Source: Candidatus Subteraquimicrobium carltonvillense (lineage in GTDB: Bacteria; Actinomycetota; Aquicultoria; Subteraquimicrobiales; Subteraquimicrobiaceae). Taken from it: a stretch of 6,599 bases of DNA. Location of the stretch: assembly GCA_002339355.1 (NCBI GenBank), contig DDKQ01000055.1, positions 1,508 to 8,106 of the forward strand, read 5' to 3'. Each line of letters starts with the position of its first letter. Position 1 is the stretch's first letter. The position numbers and the translations under genes were made by a program. The notes beneath the pieces are model-generated. The model was not told the DNA's origin, did not search any database, and was given only the letters and a program-made list of their open reading frames with translations. Positions 1-6,545 of this stretch are shown here, one piece after another.

Positions 1-497
1 GCCATGAGGGGTAAGTCACCGATGAAAGAAGTCATGTGCAAAAATTGTGCATCCTTGATGTAATCCAAATCGATTTCATCGAAGGTTAAAGTATCATTAC
101 AATTCGGGAGGATTAAGGTCGATCTATCCTTGAATTCATCGAGTACGGAAAGGCAGATACCGCTGCGTTCATTCTTCAGGATTCTACTGGTATCCACACC
201 CATCATGCTGCGGATTAAAAAATCACCTTCGCTATCCCTCCCCACCTTTCCCACAAAACCCGTGGAGAAACCCATTCTGGATAAGGCTACGGCTGTATTC
301 GCGGCTTGACCACCCCCACTTTTACCTCGCAATTTTCCCACATTTTGTAAAAGGCGTTTGACGGAATCGAATTCCTTCAAATCAGTGAAAATCTCAGCAC
401 CTGACCGAAACTTTATGCTCCCTTTGCCCAGTTCAAGGCGAGCAACCTCATAGATGAAATCAACATTCAAAGCCCCGAGTCCTATGACGTCTTTCAT
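1..497 (-). CDS. PfkB-family carbohydrate/nucleoside kinase, N-terminal 165 residues (3' end cut by window)
   Basis: The reading frame starts MKDVIGLGALNVDFIYEV and stays open for 165 codons to the left edge, so the C-terminal ATP-binding half is missing. The PfkB/ribokinase fold is seen in the first beta-strand with a substrate-type Asp (GALNVD, D13) and in the PfkB signature-1 region at residues 61-86 (GGGQAANTAVALSRMG followed by FVGKVGRDSEGDF). Residues 20-58 form a long insert where the family has its lid. Members phosphorylate sugars or nucleosides such as ribose, adenosine or fructose using ATP; the substrate cannot be told from this half. The ATG overlaps the purF stop as ATGA (494-497), so translation is probably coupled to purF. 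No good ribosome binding site is seen; the nearest purine run is AAGGA about 15 nt upstream. The position after purF, where purM lies in Bacillus, suggests a nucleotide- or ribose-related role, but this is inference only. Confidence 0.88.
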   Translation of the reverse strand, partial: MKDVIGLGALNVDFIYEVARLELGKGSIKFRSGAEIFTDLKEFDSVKRLLQNVGKLRGKSGGGQAANTAVALSRMGFSTGFVGKVGRDSEGDFLIRSMMGVDTSRILKNERSGICLSVLDEFKDRSTLILPNCNDTLTFDEIDLDYIKDAQFLHMTSFIGDLPLM

Positions 498-2041
498 TCC
501 ACAGCCGATGGTTCCTTCTCTAGCATGAACTTGGTGATCTTTAAATCCTTGGGAATTCTTATGGGATAAACTCCATCAAAGCAAGCGAGACAAAAATCCT
601 CATAGGGTCGCCTGGTGGAGGCGACCAAAGCCTCCATGCTCAGGTAATGGAGGCTATCCGCTCCGATGAACTCCCTTATCTCCTCCACACTTTTTGTGGA
701 AGCGATGAGTTCCGAGCGATTTGCGGTGTCGATGCCATAAAAGCAAGGATATTTAATGGGTGGAGAGCTTATCCTCATGTGCACTTCCGTTGCGCCGGCT
801 TCCTTCAAGATTCGAACGATCTTTTTAGTGGTATTACCTCGAACAATGGAGTCATCCACCACAACTAGACGCTTCCCCCTGATGACCTCCCGTAAGGGAT
901 TGAGCTTGAGCCGAATTCCCATCTGGCGCATTCTTTGACTGGGCTCGATGAAAGTTCTCCCAATATATCTATTTTTGATTAGCCCTTCGCCAAAGGGTAT
1001 CCCCGATTCTTCAGCGAATCCCACCGCCGCAGATGTACCGGTATCGGGGACGCCGATGACCAAATCTGCATCGGCGGGCGCTTCCTCCGCCAACCTTATT
1101 CCCATGGATTTTCGAGCATAGTAAAGATTCCTGCCATAGAGAGAACTATCCGGACGGGCAAAGTAAATGAATTCAAAGATACACAGGGAGAGCTTGGTCA
1201 AGGGTACAGCCTGCTCAGTATGAATCCCATCCTCATTTATCACCACCATTTCCCCGGGTTCGATATCTCTCAGGTACTTCGCTCCCACGATATCGAGGCC
1301 ACAGGTTTCCGAGGAGATCACGAAATACCTCCCCAATTTCCCTATACATAGGGGACGAATCCCATAAGGATCACGGATGGCAATGAGCTTATCCTCGGTC
1401 AAAATGACGACGGAATAGGCGCCTCGAAGGAATTTCATGGCCCTTCTGATGGCTTCACCGATCCCGAGATGGGCATATTTAGCCACCAATGCCGCGATTA
1501 CCTCGCTGTCGCTTGTGGATTGGAGTCGGATACCTTCCCCGAGAAGCATCTCTCGAAGCTGTTGTGTGTTAATGAGATTGCCGTTGTGGGCGATGGCCAG
1601 AGTTCCTTTAAGATACGGCTTCTCGATGGGTTGAGCGTTTTCCAAACGTGTCGAGCCAGTGGTAGAGTAACGGACGTGCCCCACGGCGATATGCCCTTTG
1701 AGGGAAGCCAAGCTTTGCTCATCGAAAACCTGAGGTACGATTCCCATATCCTTAAAGATGGAGATCGAAGAACCATCGGCAACCGCTATTCCCGCGCTCT
1801 CTTGCCCGCGATGCTGGAGACCATGAAGTCCGAAATAGGTGAGCCGGGCTACATCCTCTCCTGATGCATAAATTCCGAAGACACCACAGGCCTCCCCCTG
1901 TTTATCAGGGTAGTTGCGGGTTGCGGGTTGCGGGTTGCGGGTTTTCCCCTCTGCCTCTTGTCCAAACTCCGAACTCCGAACTCGGAACTCGGAACTCGGA
2001 TCCTTTAAAGTTTGACCAAACATTCCAGTGCTTCTTGCCAC
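494..2041 (-). CDS. purF: Amidophosphoribosyltransferase (glutamine PRPP amidotransferase) with repeat-expanded propeptide
   Basis: PurF catalyses the first committed step of purine synthesis: PRPP plus glutamine gives 5-phosphoribosylamine. The N-terminal Ntn-hydrolase glutaminase begins at Cys52 (EACGVFGIY), which should become residue 1 after propeptide removal; R124 (HVRYST), N153-G154 (HNGNL) and D178 (TSDSE) are its usual glutamine-site residues. The C-terminal phosphoribosyltransferase has the PRPP loop VVVDDSIVRGNTT (393-405). C287, C433, C484 and C487 match the 4Fe-4S ligands of the Bacillus-type enzyme. The coordinates use GTG at 2041 (purine run GAGAAGG abuts it, 37 nt inside purL); ATG at 2023 (residue 7) is an equally possible start. 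No ATG, GTG or TTG lies between residue 7 and Cys52, so the repeat-coded residues 15-43 must be translated. The propeptide is therefore 45-51 residues, against 11 in B. subtilis from memory. The stop overlaps the kinase start. Confidence 0.97.
   Translation of the reverse strand: MARSTGMFGQTLKDPSSEFRVRSSEFGQEAEGKTRNPQPATRNYPDKQGEACGVFGIYASGEDVARLTYFGLHGLQHRGQESAGIAVADGSSISIFKDMGIVPQVFDEQSLASLKGHIAVGHVRYSTTGSTRLENAQPIEKPYLKGTLAIAHNGNLINTQQLREMLLGEGIRLQSTSDSEVIAALVAKYAHLGIGEAIRRAMKFLRGAYSVVILTEDKLIAIRDPYGIRPLCIGKLGRYFVISSETCGLDIVGAKYLRDIEPGEMVVINEDGIHTEQAVPLTKLSLCIFEFIYFARPDSSLYGRNLYYARKSMGIRLAEEAPADADLVIGVPDTGTSAAVGFAEESGIPFGEGLIKNRYIGRTFIEPSQRMRQMGIRLKLNPLREVIRGKRLVVVDDSIVRGNTTKKIVRILKEAGATEVHMRISSPPIKYPCFYGIDTANRSELIASTKSVEEIREFIGADSLHYLSMEALVASTRRPYEDFCLACFDGVYPIRIPKDLKITKFMLEKEPSAVE
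1913..1943. repeat. Heptanucleotide tandem array, four GTTGCGG units, inside purF
   Basis: Four perfect head-to-tail copies of GTTGCGG occupy 1913-1940, and GTT starts a fifth. Read on the coding strand they give residues 34-43 of PurF, TRNPQPATRN, a peptide with a 7-residue period because three 7-bp units equal seven codons. The array lies in the propeptide, just before the conserved Cys52, and is separated by 20 nt from a second heptamer array of different sequence. Such a sequence has no counterpart in ordinary PurF proteins that I know of. Confidence 0.95.
1964..1998. repeat. Heptanucleotide tandem array, five GAACTC(C/G) units, inside purF
   Basis: Five copies in a row: AAACTCC, GAACTCC, then three GAACTCG. 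On the coding strand the array encodes residues 15-26 of PurF (SSEFRVRSSEFG), again with a 7-residue period. It begins only six bases after the purL stop codon in the direction of transcription, so it fills what would be the purL-purF junction and propeptide. The mismatch in the outer unit at the purF-distal side suggests older units at that edge. Confidence 0.95.
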
Positions 2042-5000
2042 CTTCTCGCTAAATTGCTCACCTGCAAATTGATTTTATCATCAATGACCAGTGCATTTCC
2101 ACCTATCCGCCCTAGAATGGTCACCGGGGCTCTAAACTCTCTGGCTAATTTCTCTAATTTGGGTAAGTTTTCCTCCCTAAGGGAAACAATTATTCTCGAT
2201 TGCGACTCACTGAATAATAAGTTGGGAGTTGGGAGTTGGGAGTTGGGAGATATTGGATTTTCTTGTATTCTGTATCCTGCATCCTGTATCCTGACCATTG
2301 CGCCAAGACCTCCGATGATGCAACACTCAGCCAAGGTAACGGCGAGTCCTCCTTCGGAACAATCATGAGCTGAAAGGATCAATCCCTCTTGAATTGCCTT
2401 CAAGCAAAGTCTTTGGACGGCAATTTCCCTTCCCATATCCAAAATGGGAGGAGAACCAGCGACTAAATTGTGAACCACCTTTAAATATTCGCTTCCACCC
2501 AATTCGGGCAAGGTTATCCCCAAAAGGGCAATGACGCTGTCTTCCTCCTTAAAACTCAAGGTGCAGCGATGCGAGATGTCCTCTAAAATTCCCACCATCC
2601 CAACGGTGGGCGTTGGGTAGATGGCTTCTCCAAAGGATTCATTGTAAAAGCTTACATTTCCGCTGACCACGGGTATCCCAAGCTCTGTACAAGCTTCACT
2701 TAAGCCCCTAACAGCTTCCCTAAATTGCCAGAAAATTTCGGGTTTTTCGGGACTACCGAAATTCAAACAATCGCTGACAGCCAAGGGCTTGGCTCCCGAG
2801 CAAACCAGATTTCGTGCGGCTTCAGCGACAGCAATTTTGGCCCCAACGAAGGGATCCAAATAGCAATAGCGACCATTACAATCTACGGTCAGGGCGAGAC
2901 CCTTATTGGTTCCCTTGATCCGCAAAACGGAGGCATCCGAGCCGGGCAGAACAACCGTATTTACCTGAACCATGTGATCGTATTGCTCGTAAATCCATTT
3001 GCGGCTGCAGATATTCGGCGAAGAGAGAATATACAAAAGAACCTCATTGAAATCGGAAGGGTCCTCCAACCTGGTGAGGTCATATTTTTGAAGTTCGTCA
3101 ACATAAGATGGCTTTTCAGCCTGAGCATAATAGATGGGGGCATCGTGAGCTAAGGATCTCGCGGGCATCTGACCAACTATGTCCTTCCCCTCAAAAATCC
3201 TTAAGATACCAGTATTGGTGACTTTACCGACCACGGTGGCATCGAGACCCCACCTGCGACAGACATCTATTGCTTTTCCCAAATTTTCAGGAGTCGCAAT
3301 GGCCAGCATTCTCTCCTGAGACTCCGAAATCATTACCTCCCAGGGCTTCATGTCCCTTTCCCTGCGTGGCACCTTTAAAACGTCCACGTCCATGCCCATC
3401 CTCGCTCTACTTGCAGTCTCGCAGGTGGCACAGGTAAGACCGGCTCCACCAAGGTCTTGCAAGCCCACCAAAAGCTTTTTCTCCACGAGCTCAAGGCAGG
3501 CTTCAATGAGAAGTTTCTCAGTGAAGGGGTCACCCACCTGGACAGATGGACGTTTTTCTTCAGCCTCTTCGCCAAATTCGCGAGATGCGAGGGTGCTCAC
3601 CCCACCAATCCCATCCCGACCCGTTTTTGACCCTATGAGAATAACAAGGTTCCCAGCTCCCTTAGCTATCCCCCTGACTAGCCCTTCGCACTCGGCGAGT
3701 CCCATACACATCACATTGACCAGGGGATTTTCTTCATAAGCGTCTTCGAAGTGGACCTCGCCTCCCACCGTGGGCACTCCAACGCAGTTATGGGTGATGA
3801 TTCCACTTGTGGTAACAAAAAGATGAGTGTCCTCAACTTCGATATCGTAAACAAACTGCTCATCTTCCACCTCTTCTATTTTTCTGACTTTAACTGTTGA
3901 CAATCCATTTCGGATTTTGTGCCTAGGAAAACTGAAAGTCGTTCCATTATACTCATTTAGAGCCTGTGCGATTCTTTGGTTTACTTCTGAGGAAAACCAT
4001 TCTTTGGCCTTGCTAATTGAGGAATAATCTTGTATTTCGAGACGGAAGGCTTGGCGAACATTGACAATCCTACCTTGAATATGAGGACAAGGCTTAGCTT
4101 TATATAGGTAAGGGGTGATACCAAAATCTTGTAAAAGCAAAATTACTTGCTGATAGAGTTTCTCGCTCACTGTGCTGAACGTGATTTTTACTTTGCTTCC
4201 AGGATGGGACGGAAATCTTACTGATGCATCTCCTCTAAAAAGCCCTTTTAAGAGTTCTTCACGAATCTCTTTACTTTGTTTTAAAAGTGCCTCTGGGATG
4301 CTCTTCCTGTGGGCATAATTCCCGCAGCCAAGCACGCTTTTTATTAACCATGCAAAAATCCATGAGGATAAATAAATGGCAATGGTGCTCTTCCTATGGT
4401 AGACTGAAAATCTGATATGGTATTTCCTCAAAATGTTGCAAACATCTTGCGCATACTCTTTTTCTCTCTTGCCAAAGACCCAGATGATTTTGAAAGTGCT
4501 TCCATTCTTTGAAATGCAACCCTCGGAAAGATAATAGCCAACCAACCTGGCAAAATCGCTATCAATTTCAAAAACCGCGGGAACGTAATTGGTCTTCCCA
4601 CTTAGGAGATAAAGCTTTAAATCCTTTCTAGAAAATCCAAGAGCTTTTTCCAGCTTTAAAAATATCTCAAGAGGCATAGCTCCCTTTTTTAAGTAGCTAT
4701 ATCTCTGCATCACACCTTTTATTGCCTTTCTAGCCTCCTGACGAAGATATTTATCCACCATAATTTTTCGCGGCAACTTCACAAAAATAGACTTACCACA
4801 GTCAGTAAGAAGAGAAACCAAATCGATGACATGTTCCGCATGCTCGGTTGGAAAAGAATTAACGATTGGCAATTCATCGCCCACATTTACCTCGGCAGCC
4901 TTAATCACACAAAGCTCACCGGATCGAAAAACCGGAGTTGGATGATCGGGCGTGACTTTAAGAGTTCTACCCATAGTTGTGGAAATCTTGAGGAACCGAT

Positions 5001-5655
5001 CAGAAAACTTTTTAAAAATCCTTGTCACCCTTCGCCAACATACTCTTCCACTGAGCGGATCGTAAGACAAAACCTTAAACTGGCGACCGGGTTTGGTTAT
5101 CCCAGAACTACCTTGAGGAATAAATTTTTCAAGGTATTCACCGATTCTCACGTGCTTGATCTCGCCGCAATTCTCCACAACTAACCATTCATCACAAGTT
5201 AAACAGTTGCCGTAAGCGCTTATACCAGCGACGACCTGCTCAAGAAGATACTTAACCTTCGATTTTTGAGGGGAACCGAAACAAAGGGAATCCAAAAGGG
5301 CAATGGGTCTCGCTCCCATGGCCAAGATGTCGCGGATTATGCCACCCACACCGGTCGCCGCACCTTGAAAGGGCTCAATAGCGCTGGGGTGATTGTGTGA
5401 TTCTACTTTAAAGACAACGGCTAGACCATCGCCTATATCGATGACCCCGGCATTTTCACCGGGACCTTGCAGGACATGAGGGGCTTGAGTGGGAAGGATG
5501 GTCAGAACCGGCTTGGAATGCTTATAGGCACAGTGCTCCGACCACATCACCGAATACATGGCCAGTTCCAAAAAGTTCGGCTTTCGCCCCAGGACATCGA
5601 CGATGCGGTCGTACTCCTCCCCTTTTAATCCAAGTACCCTGTAAACTTCCGACAT
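2005..5655 (-). CDS. purL: Phosphoribosylformylglycinamidine synthase subunit PurL, interrupted by an intein
   Basis: PurL is the ATP-dependent synthetase subunit of FGAM synthase, converting FGAR to FGAM with ammonia from PurQ. The 1216-residue precursor contains an intein at residues 151-623; the extein sum is 743 residues, the normal size of the small PurL (B. subtilis about 742). Visible family motifs are SEHCAYK (39-45, conserved His41), ESHNHPSAIEPFQG (85-98), GNC-VGVPTVGGE (149-150 plus 624-633), DLGGAGL (734-740), FGSPEKPE (966-973) and SAHDCSEGGLA (1095-1105). Residues about 1122-1146, just before LFSESQSR, are a repeat-coded insertion. The ATG lies 31 nt inside purQ, with GAAGGG 8 nt upstream. 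The 3' end overlaps purF. The protein should be inactive until the intein is removed, since the split falls in one of its most conserved segments. Identity is certain; splicing is inferred from intact motifs. Confidence 0.97.
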   Translation of the reverse strand: MSEVYRVLGLKGEEYDRIVDVLGRKPNFLELAMYSVMWSEHCAYKHSKPVLTILPTQAPHVLQGPGENAGVIDIGDGLAVVFKVESHNHPSAIEPFQGAATGVGGIIRDILAMGARPIALLDSLCFGSPQKSKVKYLLEQVVAGISAYGNCLTCDEWLVVENCGEIKHVRIGEYLEKFIPQGSSGITKPGRQFKVLSYDPLSGRVCWRRVTRIFKKFSDRFLKISTTMGRTLKVTPDHPTPVFRSGELCVIKAAEVNVGDELPIVNSFPTEHAEHVIDLVSLLTDCGKSIFVKLPRKIMVDKYLRQEARKAIKGVMQRYSYLKKGAMPLEIFLKLEKALGFSRKDLKLYLLSGKTNYVPAVFEIDSDFARLVGYYLSEGCISKNGSTFKIIWVFGKREKEYAQDVCNILRKYHIRFSVYHRKSTIAIYLSSWIFAWLIKSVLGCGNYAHRKSIPEALLKQSKEIREELLKGLFRGDASVRFPSHPGSKVKITFSTVSEKLYQQVILLLQDFGITPYLYKAKPCPHIQGRIVNVRQAFRLEIQDYSSISKAKEWFSSEVNQRIAQALNEYNGTTFSFPRHKIRNGLSTVKVRKIEEVEDEQFVYDIEVEDTHLFVTTSGIITHNCVGVPTVGGEVHFEDAYEENPLVNVMCMGLAECEGLVRGIAKGAGNLVILIGSKTGRDGIGGVSTLASREFGEEAEEKRPSVQVGDPFTEKLLIEACLELVEKKLLVGLQDLGGAGLTCATCETASRARMGMDVDVLKVPRRERDMKPWEVMISESQERMLAIATPENLGKAIDVCRRWGLDATVVGKVTNTGILRIFEGKDIVGQMPARSLAHDAPIYYAQAEKPSYVDELQKYDLTRLEDPSDFNEVLLYILSSPNICSRKWIYEQYDHMVQVNTVVLPGSDASVLRIKGTNKGLALTVDCNGRYCYLDPFVGAKIAVAEAARNLVCSGAKPLAVSDCLNFGSPEKPEIFWQFREAVRGLSEACTELGIPVVSGNVSFYNESFGEAIYPTPTVGMVGILEDISHRCTLSFKEEDSVIALLGITLPELGGSEYLKVVHNLVAGSPPILDMGREIAVQRLCLKAIQEGLILSAHDCSEGGLAVTLAECCIIGGLGAMVRIQDAGYRIQENPISPNSQLPTPNLLFSESQSRIIVSLREENLPKLEKLAREFRAPVTILGRIGGNALVIDDKINLQVSNLARRWQEALECLVKL
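2221..2250. repeat. Heptanucleotide tandem array, four GTTGGGA units, inside purL
   Basis: Four perfect head-to-tail copies of GTTGGGA fill 2221-2248, with GA following. On the coding strand they give PurL residues 1137-1145, PNSQLPTPN, a 7-residue period. The array ends directly before the conserved LFSESQSR motif of PurL, at a place where other PurL proteins have a short variable loop. Confidence 0.95.
2264..2291. repeat. Heptanucleotide tandem array, four TG(T/C)AT(C/T)C units, inside purL
   Basis: Four copies in a row: TGTATTC, TGTATCC, TGCATCC, TGTATCC. On the coding strand they encode PurL residues 1122-1131, RIQDAGYRIQ, with a 7-residue period. Fifteen nucleotides separate it from the GTTGGGA array, so purL holds a pair of unlike heptamer arrays just as purF does. 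The units differ by single transitions, so this array is more decayed than its neighbour. Confidence 0.92.
3787..5205 (-). mobile_element. Intein of 473 residues in PurL, class 1, with homing endonuclease domain
   Basis: The boundaries follow from the split of the PurL motif GN/CVGVPTVGGE. The intein starts with Cys (PurL residue 151, CLTCDEW) and ends with SGIITHN at 617-623, followed by Cys624 as the +1 nucleophile. Block B is seen as VTPDHPTPV with the T-x-x-H pair T235 and H238. Block F is FVYDIEVEDTHLFV (601-614). The penultimate His622 and terminal Asn623 are intact, so Cys1, the block B His, His-Asn and Cys+1 of the standard splicing pathway are all present. Residues 151 to about 265 and 585 to 623 make the splicing domain; the middle is a LAGLIDADG endonuclease. 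One counted 60-base line within it (4441-4500) is 40% G+C against 53% in an extein line (3301-3360), in keeping with acquired DNA. I do not recall a catalogued PurL intein, but could not search. Confidence 0.95.
3976..4560 (-). other. LAGLIDADG homing endonuclease domain within the PurL intein
   Basis: Two dodecapeptide motifs are visible: RLVGYYLSEG at PurL residues 370-379 and ELLKGLFRGDAS at 467-478. The usual metal-binding acids are kept as E378 and D476. Between them, KSIPEALL (451-458) matches the K-x-P block common in thermophile and archaeal inteins of this type. The motifs are about 98 residues apart, as expected for a monomeric two-motif enzyme. The natural target would be an intein-free purL allele around the GNC codons. 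Activity is inferred only from motif conservation; domain edges are approximate. Confidence 0.88.
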
Positions 5656-6329
5656 TTAGTCAACCCTTCAAAAATCATTTTCCCATCCTCGGATCCCAAA
5701 AGCGATTCTATAGCTCTTTCGGGATGGGGTATGAGTCCAAAGATGTTACCATCTCTGTTACATATCCCGGCGATATTATCCAAAGCACCGTTGGGATTTG
5801 CCTCTTCGGTAACTCGACCCTCCTGGTCACAATATCTTAAAATTATTTGACCGCCATCTTGGAGTTCTAACAGGATTTTCTGGTCTACAAAGTAATTGCC
5901 ATCATGATGGGCAATGGGAAGCTTGAGTACATCTCCTATCTTTGTGGCACGTGTCCATGGGGTACGGTCGTTTTCCACCCTGACGTTCACATATTTGCAA
6001 ATGAATTTGAGGCTTTTGTTACGAAGCATGGCCCCGGGCAAAAGACCCGCCTCTAAAAGAATTTGAAATCCATTGCAGATGCCCAAAACCAATCCACCAC
6101 GCCGGGCGTATCTTTCAACGGCTTTCATCACCGGAGAGAAGCGGGCGATGGCTCCGGTCCGAAGATAATCCCCATAAGAGAAACCACCAGGTAGGATAAT
6201 ACAGTCAAAATTCGAGAGATCCACATCTCCATGCCAAATGTAGTCCACATCCGCCCCCACCACCCGGCAAGCATGGTAGCAATCCTGATCACAGTTAGAA
6301 CCGGGAAAAACCACAACTCCAAATTTCAC
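5625..6329 (-). CDS. purQ: Phosphoribosylformylglycinamidine synthase subunit PurQ (glutaminase)
   Basis: PurQ is the class I glutamine amidotransferase subunit that hydrolyses glutamine and passes ammonia to PurL in FGAM synthase. The 234-residue protein opens with MKFGVVVFPGSNCDQD, has the nucleophile elbow VLGICNGFQI with Cys85, the oxyanion-type segment LPGGFSYGDYLR (46-57), and the catalytic pair His202 and Glu204 in IPHPERA. Length is close to the family norm (about 227). The start is GTG at 6327-6329, supported by GGGGGA five nucleotides upstream and by alignment of the first beta-strand. The last 31 nt overlap purL, so PurQ and PurL are probably made in matched amounts. PurS, the small partner usually encoded just upstream, is not in the remaining 270 bp. 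Confidence 0.97.
   Translation of the reverse strand: MKFGVVVFPGSNCDQDCYHACRVVGADVDYIWHGDVDLSNFDCIILPGGFSYGDYLRTGAIARFSPVMKAVERYARRGGLVLGICNGFQILLEAGLLPGAMLRNKSLKFICKYVNVRVENDRTPWTRATKIGDVLKLPIAHHDGNYFVDQKILLELQDGGQIILRYCDQEGRVTEEANPNGALDNIAGICNRDGNIFGLIPHPERAIESLLGSEDGKMIFEGLTKCRKFTGYLD
5664..5669 (-). promoter_or_regulatory. Ribosome binding site of purL, inside purQ
   Basis: GAAGGG on the minus strand lies 8 nt before the purL ATG and within the last codons of purQ. It supports the ATG at 5653-5655, which matches the expected PurL N-terminus, and indicates that purL can be initiated independently despite the overlap. Confidence 0.6.
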
Positions 6330-6334
6330 TTAAT

Positions 6335-6340
6335 TCCCCC
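6335..6340 (-). promoter_or_regulatory. Ribosome binding site of purQ
   Basis: GGGGGA on the minus strand lies 5 nt before the GTG at 6327-6329. This purine run decides the choice of GTG as start codon; no other start codon nearby fits the conserved first strand of PurQ. Confidence 0.65.
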
Positions 6341-6430
6341 ATTTGAATTTTTGATTTCTACCTGGGCTATTAACAAGTCAGGTTTATTCTAGACATTCGA
6401 GGGGTAAGTGCTTAAGAAAACCGTGTCGGA

Positions 6431-6480
6431 GCCTCGCTTATGAAAACTTCTTAAGCATTCTCTTAAGTTTGTAGCGAGGC
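6431..6480. repeat. Inverted repeat GCCTCGCT / AGCGAGGC with inner stem
   Basis: GCCTCGCT at 6431-6438 pairs perfectly with AGCGAGGC at 6473-6480. Inside the loop AAACTT (6444-6449) pairs with AAGTTT (6465-6470), giving a two-part hairpin. Two CTTAAG palindromes lie within, at 6450-6455 and 6462-6467. There is no U-tract in either direction directly after the stem, so it does not look like a plain intrinsic terminator. Confidence 0.75.
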
Positions 6481-6490
6481 GAGACGCGAG

Positions 6491-6535
6491 CGGCCCCGTG
6501 AAGCTCGTTTCACTCGCTAACGGGGTAAACGGCCG
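6491..6535. repeat. Nested GC-rich inverted repeat CGGCCCCGT ... ACGGGG...GGCCG
   Basis: CCCCGT (6494-6499) pairs with ACGGGG (6520-6525). CGGCC at 6491-6495 can alternatively pair with GGCCG at 6531-6535, and GTGAA (6498-6502) with TTCAC (6509-6513). These overlapping options could allow competing RNA folds, which would be typical of a regulatory leader but also arise by chance in GC-rich palindromic repeats. Confidence 0.65.
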
Positions 6536-6545
6536 ACTGCGCCTG

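Noticed and set aside
1469..1864. Plus-strand open frame of 131 codons opposite purF
   Set aside because: Entirely antisense to the conserved glutaminase domain; the protein has no recognisable features.
1913..2291. Heptamer arrays considered as CRISPR or as a sequencing or assembly artefact
   Set aside because: Units are 7 bp with no spacers, so not CRISPR. Frame is kept through both genes and the units carry point differences, which argues against an artefact, although short reads could miscount units.
2725..3153. Plus-strand open frame of 142 codons opposite purL
   Set aside because: Antisense to strongly conserved PurL sequence, without family resemblance.
4831..5184. Plus-strand open frame of 117 codons opposite the intein N-terminal part
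   Set aside because: Antisense to clear intein splicing blocks, no supporting motif.
3787..5205. The PurL insertion considered as a fused extra domain, not an intein
   Set aside because: Splicing residues at both ends, the TxxH block and the LAGLIDADG motifs are all in proper order, and the insertion breaks a conserved motif exactly before Cys.
6384..6415. Possible sigma-70 promoter on the minus strand (TAGAAT as -10 at 6386-6391, TTAAGC as -35 at 6410-6415)
   Set aside because: The -35 matches only 3 of 6 consensus bases and spacing is 18 nt; too weak to annotate.
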